DNA of 64,000 bases from Ophiosphaerella korrae (Eukaryota > Ascomycota > Dothideomycetes > Pleosporales > Phaeosphaeriaceae), in assembly GCA_028456385.1 (NCBI GenBank), contig JALNQF010000156.1, positions 37,512 through 101,511 of the forward strand, read 5' to 3'. Both the position numbers and the translations under genes were made by a program. Below, piece by piece: positions 36,930 through 51,300 of the stretch. Every line of letters starts with the position of its first letter. Within the stretch, counting starts at the first letter, position 1. A model generated the notes under the pieces. It made no database searches, was not told where the DNA came from, and saw nothing but the letters and a program-made list of their open reading frames with translations.

Positions 36930-39632
36930 AGAAGTAAAGTATAAGTAGTACGTAGTCTAGCTAATATAATAGTAGAAAGTTTAACTAAAATAAGTAAAGC
37001 CCTTAAGAGTAGCTATAAGTCTAATAGTACTATATAAAAAACAATTAAAGAAAGGATTAATAACTTAATTTCTAATAAAGAAGATATAAAGATAGTAATT
37101 AACGCTTTAGAAACGTAGAACAAGGAACTACAAGATTACGCAAAGTAGAATAAGGTATAGATTAAGGCTATTATTAAAGGTTAGAACTAAATAGAACTAA
37201 TTACGTAATAACTAGTAATAAGTACAATAAAGAAACTACTAAAGATACCTATCTTTAAAAAGTTTAATAGAATAAGAGAGAAATTAAAACCTTTTATAGC
37301 TTTAGTATAACTCTAAATAGATATATAAGTACTATACTTTAATATAGAAGAAAAAAAGGTAATATATATTAGATTATACCTTAAAGAAGATATAATAAGA
37401 TAGTACAAACCTTACTAGATAGATTATATAATATATTTACTAATAACCTAGAAAGATAAGACTAGAGCTATTTTTAGAAGTTATAAATACTTTACTAAAT
37501 AAATAAGAGTAGTATTTAAGGATATAGACGTTACTTAATAAGCTAAAGAGTAGCTAGAGAAGCTTATACAAAGTTAGAGTATTCCTAAGTATATATTATA
37601 GTTTAAATAACTATCCTAAAATATAGAATAGAATAAGTTAGCTTTAATGTTATAATTTAAATAAAGATTAAACTCTAAGATCTAATACAAGATAATATAT
37701 ATAGAGAAACTAAAGATACTAGAAGCTCTAAAGTAATAAGTAATATAAATTAATAACAATCTTTAAGAATAGAAGAAGAATAAGTATAGAGGTTATACTT
37801 AAAACTATAATAAAGGAGACTCTATAGTCTTTAACACTAATAAAGATAAGAAGAAAAAGAAGAATAAAGACTTTACGTACTTTAACTATAGTAAACTAGG
37901 CTACTATATAAAGAACTATAGATCTAAGTTAAAGAAGGATATAGTATACTATAAATATAGAAAACTAGGACACTTTATAAAAGACTATAAGAGTAAGGAC
38001 CTAAAGAAAGAAACTTAGTTAAAGATAACTAAAAAGAAGAAGGAAGCACTATAAGTATAAGCTAAACCTTAAGAGAAAGTAGCTAAGAGTAAAGAAGTAT
38101 AATATATAACGCTCTATTAGACCTTTTATTATAATAATAACTACTATATATACTTTTCTAGTAAGTAGGAAGTAGTATAATTCTTATAGAAATATAAATA
38201 TAGAGTAGCTATAATAAAAAAAGATAGAATAAAAGCTTAGCTAGAAGGTATAGCCTAAGTAATAGACCTAGTAATAGAAGATTTAGAAGAGGAAGAGCTT
38301 CTAGTACTATTAATCTAGGCTAAAAGACTAGTACTAGATAAAGAAACTACTATAACTACTTCTAAAGAACTATAAAGAAGTAAGGAATAAGTTAGTATAA
38401 GAGGTATAGAGTATACTTAGCTAATAATATATAGTTATAATAGCTATACAATAATAGACGTAGAAGAATAAAATAAAGAATAAAAGTTTATTTAGATATA
38501 CTTAATAGTTATAAGTATAGAGGAAGCGTATAAAGACTAGAAAGAACGTAACTTTAAAGAAACTAAGTTTATACTATTTTAAAAATAGATAAAGTAATAT
38601 ATAGTTATAGTAAGAAGAATACCTATATAAAGAGAGTAGTACTACCTTATAAGAAAGACGCGATAAATAAATAAAGCTTATATACTAAGAGTACTAGTAG
38701 TATACTATATTCTAATAATAGATATACCTAGTAAAGATAAGTACTAAGAAGGAGATAATAAAATAATAGATCTAAAATATCTAGTATACTTTAAAGTATT
38801 ATAGATATTATACCTAGATAAGAATTATATTATATATAGAAACCCTAAAGTAAATAATAATATATAGCCTATAAGAAGAAGAGGTTATAATTATATAAGA
38901 GTAATACTAATAGAATAAATCTAGGGATAGGAAATAATTCTAGAAGATAGATACGTAGTAGTAAGGCCTAGACTAAAATTATCTAAGAAATACGTCTAAG
39001 GAGGACTATAGTATAAATATATATATAACAAATATCTAAAATATAAAGAATATAAACTTAAAGTAAGGCTATAGCCTTAGAAAGATAGATAATTTATAAA
39101 ATTACCTAAGTAAGAAAAACTAAAAAGTATAGGGAGCCTATATATTATAAAAATAAGTATATACTAAGAAAAGAAAGTATAATTAATAATTAATAGTAAA
39201 GCTACAAGAAACTTTATATTAAAGAAGTTTATAGAAATATAGGGAATAAAGTATACTATAAAGAAATACTCTTAATAACTAAGTATAATTAAAAGAAAAC
39301 TATTCTAGGAGCCTATATAGTTTAAGATAGTACTTTTAATACTAAGGTTAGAAAGACTAGAAATTTAGAATATAGTTATAGATATAATAATAATTAACAA
39401 TAAATAAGATATAATATTAGGTATACTATAGTTATAGATAACTAACCTATATATTAATTAGAAAATAAGAGAAATTAATTACTATAGAATAGATATATTA
39501 AAAGCTAACATAAATACCTATAAAAGAGAATTCCTAGAAAAATATAAGAAATAGGAAGAATAGCTTATAGAGCCTAAAGATTACCTCCTAAAATATTAAC
39601 TATAGGACTTAGTAATAGAACTAGAAGAAGGA
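36930..39632 (+). pseudogene. Element O gag and protease remnant
   Basis: The gag region ends in two CCHC knuckles. The first (37878-37919) has all four ligands turned to Tyr; the second (37947-37988) keeps its His with the three Cys as Tyr. The protease active site reads NSKATRN at 39192-39212 where DSGA would be expected, again explained by C-to-T changes on either strand. The frame carries many TAA and TAG codons, probably former Gln and Trp codons. It is cut at 39632 by E1 and continues at 46659. Confidence 0.75.
39628..39632. repeat. Left target-site duplication of E1 (AAGGA)
   Basis: AAGGA directly precedes TGTAACAGG and recurs exactly at 46659-46663. Confidence 0.9.
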
Positions 39633-40073
39633 TGTAACAGGCCTCCTATCGTTAACTATAGGTACCTATCTAGTAGGAGTTAGTAGATTACAAAGTAATA
39701 GTAAAAGCTTAGGAGTAATCTATAATAACTATAAACAATAGAAGATGTTTTATAACTATCTTGTATTAGCGTTCTATAGTTAAAGGATTAAATTACTAAT
39801 ACTATCTTAATAATACGCATTACTACTAACTATATACCTATACTTCTTAGCTAGCTTCGTACTTTGTATTTGCTAAGATCGCGAATTGTAAATTTATTAC
39901 GTAATAAATTCGTACTTTGTGTTTACTAAGGTTGCGAATTATAAATTTATTACGTGTCCCTATTATAGTTAGCTTCTTAGTTAAGTTCGTTACCCTATAG
40001 GTTGTATGTGTTATTATTATCTATAGTAGGGCTAATTAGTTTAAATTAGCTTTCTCTTGTTACTACTATAACA
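39633..40073 (-). repeat. 3' LTR of E1
   Basis: 441 bp. It starts TGTAACAGG and ends CTATAACA, with intact TG and CA ends. It contains two copies of a module spanning TTTACTAAG..CGCGAATT..TTTATTACGT at about 39868-39905 and 39916-39957. Confidence 0.9.
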
Positions 40074-43000
40074 CTATTCTCCTCTTTAGGTAAGTTCTTA
40101 TTTCTCTACCCTAGGCCTAAGGTTATTAGTCTAGTTTCTTTATTTATCTCTAGTTCTTTATTATTCTTTATATCTTTACGTTCTAATCGTAATAAACTTC
40201 TTCTTGTTGCTTATATTACTTGTAATAGGGTTAAAATATTTCTTTACTCTTATTATACTTAGCTAAAACTTACGTACCTTATATCTTTAAAGGATAGTAA
40301 ACACTATAACGAGTGTATTCTAGCTAATATTTAATATAAGTATACTCTATCTAGCGTTTCTCTTATAGAATATAAGTATTTAATTTCTATATAGTCTCTT
40401 CTTGCTAAGTTATATAGGGCGAGCTATTAACTAGGCTTAAGAGATATTATTATTATAGCTCGTAGTAGCTAAAGCTAAGTATAAGCTAACTCTTTATAAG
40501 CTAGTAGATCTTTATTCTTATATTAAGCGTCTTTATAAGATAAAGGCTTATAATAACGCTAAATTGTCTAAATAGTCTCGTACCTTAGAGGCTAAGATAG
40601 ACTTCAAAGATATAGTTTAGGCTGCTCTAGCTCCTATTGTATTAGGTATTCCTAACGCCTCTCTATCTAGTAGTAGTATTGTTAGTTTTCTTAATTCGCC
40701 GCAAGGCGCTTTAGAAGGTTTTAATTTTAGAAGTCCTTTAGTTTCTTAAGGTAGTTAAGGTTATCTTCTAGTTCTTATATTTCTTCTTATAGTTGTCCTT
40801 TCTCGTCTATACCTATCTATTCTACTAGGTAGTAGTTCTTGCTATTACAGAACTAGTATTATAGGATTTCTTTAACTTCCTATTCTTCTTATTCTCTATA
40901 CGTATCTACTTTATATACTAGTAGTTCTACGTTTTATAGTACTTATTCTAGTAAGGCTACGTAGAATATTAGGTATATCCTTATCTTGTTTAGTAGCTTT
41001 AATTTATATATAACTAGTATAACTTCTTTCTTAATTTTATATAGTCTTATCTTAACGTAGTCTAATTTTAAACTAGGTTGTTTACTTTTAATATTCTTCT
41101 ATACTAACTATACTTTTTCTCTCTCTCTAAATTAAGGTCTTTTCTTATACTTCTTATTATAGTACTTCGCTATTTAATTATATAGGAATTCTATATCCTA
41201 TCTTAATTAGTCGTGTATATCTCTAAGTCTATTAGTAAAGTTTTCTCCTCTTAGAGACTAAGATATCTAATTTCTTAGTGTCTAGTATACGTTAGGTTTA
41301 AATCTATAGTTTGTAAAGAAAAGTAATACTTCTATTACTATATTTTTTGCGCTATTATATACTAATTGTACTATAGGTAGTAGCTATACCTAATTATTCT
41401 AGTTGTAGTTAAGGTAGTATCTTAAGTATTGTTCTACTATCTAATTTATTTGTTCTAACTATCTATCTATTTATAGGTAGTATACTATAGATATTACGTG
41501 TTATATTTCTAATTACACTATTATTGTTCCCTATAGTTTTAATATAAATTGTACATCTCTATCTATAATAATCTTATCTAGTAGTCTATATTAACTAATT
41601 ATAGTTCCTAGAACCTAGTATATAGTAACTTCTATCCTACTTTTTTCCTTATATAGTCTAAAGTATGTGTACTTTATAAGCTTATTAACTATTATTAGGA
41701 TTCTATTATACTTAACTCCTAATATTAGGTCTTTAGACTTAAGTAACTTTGTAATAAAGTCTATTATAATAACTCTTTATAGTTATTCTAGTACTTCTAC
41801 TAGTTATAGTATTCTATATAGTATATATCTATTGTATTTATTCTTTTAACATTCTATATAGTCTTGTAGTACCTCTATTACTAGTTATCTTACTTTTAGA
41901 ATATAGTAATCTTGTAGTAGTCTATCTAATATTTTCTTAATACTTTAGTAACTATATACTAGTAATTTGTAGAATTATTGTATAAATTCCCTTTAAATTT
42001 TTCCTAGAATATATATTCTTCTATATACTTGTGCAAATCTATCTTAGATTTCGAGTTTCTCTATTTCTTTAGATACTTCTTGTGTTATTTTCTAAATCTA
42101 TTTGTTTAGCTTATTACTTGTCCTCTTAAGTGTTGTAGCTATCTTAGGTGTGTTTAGGACTAAATATCCTTCCTCGTTCTTAACTAGAACTATACTAGTA
42201 GCGCTTACTTCTTCTTATAAGTCTAGTCTTCTACTTAGAGCGTCTACAAATTAGTTGTCCTTCCCTTTTATATATATTATTTCTATATTAAATATTAATA
42301 GAAACTCCTACTATCTTATATAGTATTGTAATAGCTCTTTATTTATTATAAATCTTATAAGATTCTTGTAGTCTATATAAACCTTTATCTAGTACTTTAC
42401 TCCTTATAGGTATATTCTCTATTATTTAAATACTTTGTAGATTGCTAGTATCTCTTTGTTATAGATTAGGTAATTAAGTTCTACTATTTTTATCTTCTTA
42501 GAGAAGTATTTAACTAAGTATTCCTTTTTAGTCTCTAGGTCTTCTTATATTAGTGCTATTCTATAGACTAAGTTTAATATATCTATTTTTACTATTACTA
42601 GTAGTTCTAGGTTGTATATTCTAATAACTAGGTTTTCTATAAACTTCTTTTTTATTCTCTTAAATACTTTATTATATTCTTTTATCTATTTAAATAGCGT
42701 ATCTTTTTTTATAAGTCTTGTAATTAGCTCTATATCTTTAGAGTATCCTACTATTAACTTTCTATAAAAGTTAGCTAGCTTATAAAATTATTATACTTCT
42801 TTTAGGTTCTTTAGTGTTAGCTATTTGTTAATTAAGTTAATCTTTTCTAGGTTAATCTTGATTTTTCTTAGTTTAATAATAAATCTAAGGAAATCTATTT
42901 CTTTTGTATAGAACTCGCATTTTCTTATCTTAAGAAATATTTTAGCTTCTACTAGTTTCTTTAGCACTTTGTACACGTATTATACGTATTCTTCCTCTAT

Positions 43001-46000
43001 TTCTAAGAATATAAGGATATTATCTAAGTATGCGAATGTAAATATATCTAAGTACTCTCTTAGTACTATATTAATTCTCTCCTAGAATGCTACTAGTGCG
43101 TTTATTAAACTAAATAGTATAACTAAGTATTTGTATAGTCTATATTGTGTTCTAAACGCTATTTTCTACTCGTCTCTTTTCTTAATTCTAATCTAGTAGT
43201 ATACGTTTTATATATCTAGTTTCGTAAAGATCTTTACTCTTTATAGCTTATCTTGTATTTTATCTATTTGTAGTAGTAGGTATTAGTTCTTGTTTATAAT
43301 TACGTTAGTTTTTCTAAAATCTACGTAAGGTCTTTTATTACTTGTCCCTTTTTTGTCTATAAATATTAATCTATATACTACTAAGGATTTAGATTCTTTT
43401 ATCTATCCTTTCTTTATTATATTTTATATAAATAATTATTTAATCTTAGATTCTTCTTCTATTTTTTAGTAGACTAGACTCTATCTTACGTTCTTTTCTT
43501 CTTCTAGTTCTATTACTAAGTCCTATAGTTAGTATTCTAAGAGGTAATCTTCTAGTTCTATAAGCTACTTTTCTTATTTCTTATATTCTTCTAGGAATTC
43601 TCCTTTATAGGTGCTTATATTAGCTTTTAGTATGTCTATTTTATTATAACTAATTTTTCCTATTCTCTAATTAATATATAGGTTAGTTATCTATAACTAT
43701 AGTATACCTAATATTATGTCTTGTTTATTATTAATTATCGTTATATCTATAACTATATTCTAGATTTCTAGTCCTTTTAACCTTAGTATTAAAGGTACTA
43801 TCTTGAACTGTATTAGTTCCTAGAATAGTTTTCCTTTAATTATACTTAGTTGTCTAGGGTATTTCTTTATTATATACTTTATTCCCTATATTTCTATAAA
43901 CTTCTTTAATATAAAGTTTCTTGTAGCTCTACTATTAATTATTAATTATACTTTCTTTCCTTAGTATATACCTATTTTTATAATATATAGGCCTCCTATA
44001 CCTTCTAGCCTTTCTTACTTTAGTAATTTATTAAATTGTCTATTTTTCTAAAGCTATAGGCCTACTTTAAGTTTATATTCTTTGTGTTTTAGATACTCGT
44101 TATATATGTATTTATACTATAGTCCTCTTTAGACGTATTTCTTAGATAATTTTAGGCTAGGTCTTACTACTATATATCTATCTTCTAGGATTATTTCCTA
44201 TCTTTAGATGTCTTCTACTATAATTACTCTTGTGTAGTTATAGCCTCTTCTCCTTATAGGCTATATATTGTTATTTACTTTAAGGTTTCTATATATAGTA
44301 TAATTCTTATCTAGGTATAATATCTATAATACTTTAAAATATACTAGATGTCTTAGGTCTATTATTTTATTATCTCCTTCCTAGTACTTATCTTTTCTAA
44401 GTATATCTATTATTAGGATATAGTACACTATTAGTACTCTTAGTGTATAGGCTTTATTAATCTATTATATTCTTCTAGCAAGGTACTACTATTCTTTTTA
44501 TATAGGTATTCTTCTTACTATAACTATATATTACTTTATCTATTCTTAAAATAGTATAAACTTTATTTCTTTAGGATTACGTTCTTTTTAGTCTTTATAC
44601 GCTTCCTCTATACTTATAACTATTAAGTATATCTAAACGAACTTCTATTTTTTATTTTATTCCTTTATATCTAATATTATATAGCTATTATAGCTATATA
44701 TTATTAGCTAGGCGTACTCTATACTTTTTATACTAACTTATTTTTTACTTTCTTACAGTCCTTTAGAGGAAGCTATAGTAGTCTCTTTATCTAGTACTAG
44801 TCCTTTAGCCTAGATTAATAGTACTAGAGGCTCTTCCCCTTCTAAGTCTTCTATTAGTAGGTCTATTACTTAGGCTATTTCTTCTAGCTAAGCTTTTATT
44901 CTTTCTTTTATTACTACTACTCTTTATCTCTATTATAAGAAGTATCCTACTCCTTACTTACTAGAAAAATATATATAGTAGTTATCGTTATAATAAAAGG
45001 TCTAATAGAGTATTATATATTGTACTTCTTTACTCCTAGCTACTTTCTCCTAAGGTTTAGCCTATACTTATAGTGCTTCCTTCTTCTTCTTAGTTATTTT
45101 TAACTAAGTTTCTTTCTTTAAGTCCTTACTCTTATAGTCTTTTACAAAGTATCCTAGTTTCCTATATTTATAATATACTATATCCTATTTTTTCTTTAAT
45201 TAGTATTCTTTTACGTAGTAGCCCTTTTTACTATAGTTAAAGTACGTAAAGTCTTTACTCTTCTTCTTCTTCTTATCTTTATTAGCGTTAAAGATTATAG
45301 GGTCTCTAGTATCCTAATTTCTATTTTAGGTGCTATACTTATTCTTCTTCTATTCCTAAAGATTATTATTAATTTATATTACTTATTACTTTAGGGCTTT
45401 TAGTGTCCTTAGTTTCTCTATATAGATTATTTCGTATTAAATCTTAGAGTTTAGTCCTTATTTAAATCGTAATATTAATATAAACTTATTCTATTCTATA
45501 TTTTAGGATAGTTGTTTAAATTATAATATATACTTTAGAATACTCTAATTCTATATAAGCTTCTCTAGTTATTCTTTAGCTTGTTAGGTAATATCTATAT
45601 CTCTAAATACTACTCTTATTTATTTAGTAAAGTATTCGTAACTTCTAAAGATAGCTCTAGTTTTATCTTTTTATATTATTAGAGAGTATATTGTATAATC
45701 TATCTAGTAAGGCTTATACTATCTTATTACGTCTTCTTTAAGATATAGTCTAATATATATTACTTTCTTTTCTTCTATATTAAAGTGTAGTACTTGTATA
45801 TCTATCTAGAGTTATACTAATATAATAAAAGGTCTTAGTTTTTCCCTTATTCTATTAAACTTCTTAAGTACAAGTATCTTTAGTAGTTTCTTTATTACGC
45901 TTATCTCTAGGTATTACGTAATTAGTTCTATCTAGTTTTGTCCTTTAATAATAGCTTTAATTTATACTTTATTCTATTTTATATAATCTTGTAGTTCCTT

Positions 46001-46217
46001 ATTCTATATTTCTAAGGCGTCGATTACTATCTTTATATCTTCTTTTTTAGAGATTAGGTTGTTTATATAGTTCTTAACGTCTCTCTATACTATATTATCT
46101 AACTTATAACTACTTAGAGGTACTTTACCTCCTTTTTTAGTTAAACTTTCTACTATTATATTAGCTAGACTGCGCACTACTTACGCTTTACTTCTTATAA
46201 TAACTAAATTAGTAAGG
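40074..46217 (-). pseudogene. E1 gag-pol remnant
   Basis: Minus strand, from right to left: gag; zinc knuckles at about 45170-45260; protease near 43.9 kb; RT with FAYLDN (ancestral YLDD) at 43019-43030; the broken integrase QTDGQ-type motif at about 41440-41480; and a chromodomain at about 40781-40880 (NYYLVE*IGI-type, where the stop replaces Trp). Although less mutated than its neighbours, it still has many in-frame stops and is not coding. Confidence 0.75.
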
Positions 46218-46658
46218 TGTAATAGGCCTCCTGTTGTTAACTACAGGTACCTATCTAGTAGGGGTTAGTAGATTACGAGGTAATAATAAAAGCTTAGAGG
46301 TAATCTATAATAACTATAAATAATAGAAGATATTTCGTAACTATCTTATATTAGCGTTCTATAGTTAAAGGATTAAATTGCTAATACTATCTTAATAATG
46401 CGTATTACTACTAACTATATACCTATACTTCTTAGCTAGCTTTGTACTTCGTGTTTACTAAGATCGCGAATCGCGAATTTATTACGTAATAAATTCGTGC
46501 TTTGTATTTACTAAGGTCGCGAATTGCGAATTTATTACGTGTCCCTATTGTAGTTAGCTTCCTAGTTAAGTTTGTTGCCCTACAGGTCGTATATGTTATT
46601 ATTATCTATAGTAGGGCTAATTAGTTTAAATTAGCTTTCCCTTGTTACTACTATAATA
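46218..46658 (-). repeat. 5' LTR of E1
   Basis: 441 bp. It starts TGTAATAGG and ends CTATAATA. Differences from 39633-40073 look like transitions (C/T or G/A), as expected from RIP or deamination after insertion. Confidence 0.9.
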
Positions 46659-46663
46659 AAGGA
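46659..46663. repeat. Right target-site duplication of E1 (AAGGA)
   Basis: Exact copy of 39628-39632. Confidence 0.9.
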
Positions 46664-47877
46664 AAAAACTTAAGATAGAGCCTAGTCTACTAAAAAATAG
46701 AAGAAGAATCTAAGATTAAATAAACGTTTATTTAAAACGTAATAAAGAAAAGATAGATAAAAGAATCTAAATCTTTAGTAGTATATAGACTTATATTTAT
46801 AGATAAAAAAAAGATAAGTAATAAAAGGCTCTACGTAGATTTTAAGAAAACTAATATAATTATAAATAAGAACTAATACTTACTACTACAAATAGATAAA
46901 ATATAGAATAGACTATAAAAAGTAAAAATCTTTATAAAATTAGATATTTAGAATACCTACTACTAGATTAGAATTAAAAAAGGTAATAAATAGAAAATAG
47001 TATTTAGAATATAGTATAGACTATATAAATATTTAGTTATACTATTTAGCTTAACAAATATACTAGTAGTATTCTAAGAAAAGATTAATATAGTACTAAG
47101 AGAGTACTTAGATATATTTATATTTATATACTTAGATAATATCCTTATATTCTTAGAAATAGAGGATAAATACGTACAATATATATATAAAGTGCTAGAA
47201 AAGCTAGTAGAAGCTAAAATATTTCTTAAGATAAGAAAATACAAATTCTATATAAAAAAAATAGACTTTCTAGGATTTATTATAGAACTAGGAAAAATTA
47301 AGATTAACCTAGAAAAGATTAAATTAATTAACAAATAGCTAACACTAAGAAACCTAAAAGAGGTATAATAATTTTATAGACTAGCTAACTTTTATAGAAA
47401 GTTAATAGTAAGATAGTTTAAAGATATAGAACTAATAATAAGACTTATAAAGAAAGACACGCTATTTAAATAGATAAAAGAATACAATAAGGTATTTAAA
47501 AAGATTAAGAAGAAATTTATAGAAAACCTAGTTATTAGAATATATAACCTAGACCTACTAGTAATAGTAAAAATAGATATATCTAACTTAGTCTATAGAA
47601 TAGCACTAACACAAGAAGACCTAGAGACTAAAAAAGAATACTTAGTTAAATACTTTTCTAAGAAAATAAAAATAGTAGAACTTAACTACTTAATCTATAA
47701 TAAAGAGATACTAGTAATCTATAAAGTATTTAAATAGTAGAGAGTATACCTATAAGAAGTAAAGTATAAGATAAAAGTCTATATAAACTATAAGAATTTT
47801 ATAAGATTTATAATAACTAAAGAGTTATTATAATACTATATAAGATAGTAAGAGTTCTTATTAACTTTTAATATAGA
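46664..47877 (+). pseudogene. Element O reverse-transcriptase remnant, middle piece
   Basis: It continues the frame broken at 39632. The RT box reads IYLDNILI at 47129-47140, with the second catalytic Asp of YLDD changed to Asn (GAT to AAT after a preceding T). RNase H-like sequence follows until E2 interrupts at 47883. It matches element A 9215-10420. Confidence 0.75.
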
Positions 47878-47882
47878 AATTA
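47878..47882. repeat. Left target-site duplication of E2 (AATTA)
   Basis: AATTA precedes the LTR and recurs exactly at 54910-54914. Confidence 0.85.
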
Positions 47883-48310
47883 TATAATAGGTTATTACTA
47901 GAGTCGACTTCTTAGTGCCTAAAAGGTATTAGTAGATTAAGAGTTAATAATAAGGGCTTGTATTAAGATCTATAATAACTATAAATAGTAGAAGATATTT
48001 TATAACTATCTTGTACTAGCGTTCTATAGTTAATAGATTAAATTACTAATACTATCTTAATAATACGCATCTTATAAACTATATACTTATTATAATCTAT
48101 AATCTATAGTTACTAAGACTAGTAGATTATAGATTACTTTAATCTATAATCTATTAATACTAAGAGTCTATAGATTATAGATTACTCTAGGTATCTTAGT
48201 TATATATAGTCTCCTAATTAAAGTTATTACTCTACTTATCTTATACTTTATTAGCGTCTAGATTAAAACTAATTAGTTCTATCTTAATTTCTTCTATTAC
48301 ACCTATAATA
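47883..48310 (-). repeat. 3' LTR of E2
   Basis: 428 bp. It starts TATAATAGG (ancestral TGTAATAGG) and ends CCTATAATA. Bases about 48088-48185 hold repeated ATAATCTATAATCTA and its inverse TAGATTATAGATTA. Confidence 0.85.
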
Positions 48311-51300
48311 CTATCTCTTCTTTTAGATAAGTCTTAGTTTTCCTATCCTAGAGCTAAAGTTATTAGTCTAGTTTCTTTATTAATATAGAGTTCTTTATTC
48401 TCCTTTATACTTATTTTATCTATACGTTGTTACTACTTCCTTACTAATTACGTGTTACGTAATAGTATTAAAATATTTCTTTATTCTTGTTACGCTTCTC
48501 CTAAGTTAAACCTTAAGTCTCTTCTTTATATTATTTCTATAAACAATAGTAAGGCTTATAAAGTGTATATTTATATAAATATATATAGTTCTTATAATAT
48601 ATTTAGTATTTCTCTTTCTAAGTATAAGTTTATTATACTTATTCTTACGTCTAAGCTTAATAATAATAGAGAAAGCTATTAACTAGACTTAAGAGAAATT
48701 ACTATCTTAAATTATAGAGGCTAAAGCTAAGTATAAGTGTATCTAGGAGCTTACGTAGAGTAAGCTAGTAGAGAATTAAGCTCGTCTCTCTTGTCTTTAT
48801 AAGATAAAGGCCTTAAATAATAAGAAATTAGCTAAGTAGTTAGTAGCTCTAGAAGCTAAGCTAGACTTAGATAAGGCGTTTAATGTTGCTATAGTAGGTC
48901 TTACGCTAAACGTCTCTATTATTTCTTTATCTATTATTAGTAATATTAGTTCTTTTAGTTTACTACTAGGCGTTCTAGAGGGTTTTAATTTTAGAACTCC
49001 TCTAATTTCTTAGAGTAATTAAGATTATTCTCTAGTTCCTATATTTTCTCTTATAGTTATCCTTTTTTATCTATACCTATCTATTCTACTAAGTAGTAGT
49101 TCCTTCTATTATAGAACTAATATTATAGGATTTCTTTAACTTTTTATTCTTTTTATTCTCTATATATATCTACTTTATATACTAGTAGTTCTACATTCTA
49201 TAGTACTTGTTTTAGTAAGGCTACGTAGAATATTAGGTATATCTTTATCTTATTTAGTAGCTTTAATCTAAATATAACTAGTATAACTTCTTTCTTAATT
49301 TTATATAGTCTTATCTTAACGTAGTCTAATTTTAAACTTAGGCGCTTACTCTTAATATTCTTTTATACTAACTATACTTTTTCTCTTTTTTTAAATTAGG
49401 GTCTCTTTTTATACTTATTATTATAGTACTTTACTATTTAATTATATAGGAATTCTACGTCTTATCTTAGTTAATTATATATATCTTTAAGTCTATTAGT
49501 AAAGTTTTCTCCTCTTAGAGACTAAAATATCTAATTTCTTAGTATCTAGTATACGTTAGGTTTAAATCTATAGTTCGTAAAAAAAGGTAATACTCTTATT
49601 ACTATATTTTTTATACTATTATATACTAGTTGTACTATAAGTAGTAGTTATACCTAATTATTCTAGTTGTAATTAAAGTAGTATCTTAAGTATTGTTCTA
49701 CTATCTAGTTTATTTATTCTAACTATCTATCTATCTATAGATAATATACTATAGATATTACGTATTATATTCCTAATTACGCTATTATCGTTCCCTATAG
49801 TTTTAATATAAATCGTATATCTCTATCTATAATAATCTTATCTAGTAGTCTATATTAACTAATTATAGTTCTTAGAACCTAGTATATAGTAACTTCTATC
49901 TTACTTTTCTCTTTATATAGTTAGAAGTATATATACTTTATAAGCTTATCTACTATTATTATAATTCTATTATATTTAACTCCTAATATTAAGTCTCTAG
50001 ATTTAGGTAACTTTGTAATAAAGTCTATTGTAATAACTCCTTATAGTTATTCTAGTATTTCTACTAGTTATAGTATTCTATATAGTACGTATCTATTATA
50101 CTTATACTTCTAGTATTCTATATAGTCTTATAGTATCTCTATTACTAGTTACCTTACTTTTAGAATATAATAGTCTCTTAGTAGTCTATCTAATATTTTC
50201 TTAATACTTTAGTAACTATATACTAGTAATTTATAGAATTATTATATAAATTCTCTTTAGATCTTCTTTAGAATATATATCCTTCTATAGGCTTATATAA
50301 ATCCTTCTTAGATTTCTAATTTCTCTATTTCTTTAGACGCTTCTTACGTTATTTTCTAAATCTATTTGTTTAGCTCGCTACTTATTCTTTTAAGTATTAC
50401 GGCTATCTTAGGTGTATTTAAGACTAGGTATCCTTCCTTGTTCTTAATTAGAACTATACTAGTAGCGCTTACTTCTTCCTATAAGTTTAGTCTTCTACTA
50501 AGGGCGTCTATAAACTAATTATCTTTCTCTTTTATATATATAATTTCTATATTAAAAGTTAATAAGTACTCCTACTACCTTATATAGTATTATAATAGTT
50601 CTTTATTTATTATAAACTTTATAAAGTTTTTATAATCTATATAGACCTTTATCTAATATTTTACTCTTTATAGATATACTCTCTATTATTTAAATACTTT
50701 GTAGATTACTAATATTTCTATATTATAGATTAGGTAGTTAAGTTCTACTATTTTTATCTTCTTAGAGAAGTATTTAACTAAGTACTCCTTTTTAGTCTCT
50801 AGATCTTCTTATATTAGTACTATTCTATAGACTAAGTTAGATACGTCTATCTTTACTATTACTAGTAGGTCTAGGTTATATATTCTAATAACTAGGTTTT
50901 CTATAAACTTCTTCTTAATCTTTTTAAATACTTTATTGCATTCCTTTATTTATTTAAATAGCGTATCTTTTTTTATAAGTCTTGTTATTAGTTCTATATC
51001 TTTAGACTATCTTATTATTAACTTTCTATAAAAGTTAGCTAGCCTATAAAATTATTGTACCTCCTTTAAGTTTTTTAGTGTTAGCTATTTGTTAATTAAT
51101 CTAATCTTTTCTAGATTAATACTAATCTTTCTTAGTTTAATAATAAATCTAAGGAAATCTATTTTCTTTGTATAAAATTCGCATTTTCTTATTTTAAGAA
51201 ATAGTTTATTTTCTACTAGTTTTTCTAGTACTTTATATATATATTGTACGTATTCTTCTTCTATTTCTAAGAATATAAAGATATTATCTAGGTATATAAA

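Larger units (their letters stand above)
39633..46658 (-). mobile_element. Element E1: complete 7.0-kb chromovirus nested in O
   Basis: 7,026 bp with two 441-bp LTRs, TG...CA termini and the duplication AAGGA. It lies in opposite orientation to its host O. Compared with A or D2 it keeps more CpA, TpG and CpG (for example 46440-46600 with GCGAATCGCGAATTT and TTCGTGCTTTG), so it is among the least RIP-mutated and probably youngest copies in the block. Confidence 0.9.

Noticed and set aside
41667..41849. 60-codon plus-strand frame
   Set aside because: It lies antisense within the decayed pol of E1.
48452..48682. 76-codon plus-strand frame
   Set aside because: It lies antisense in the 3' region of E2; corresponding regions of E1 and D1 have no such frame.
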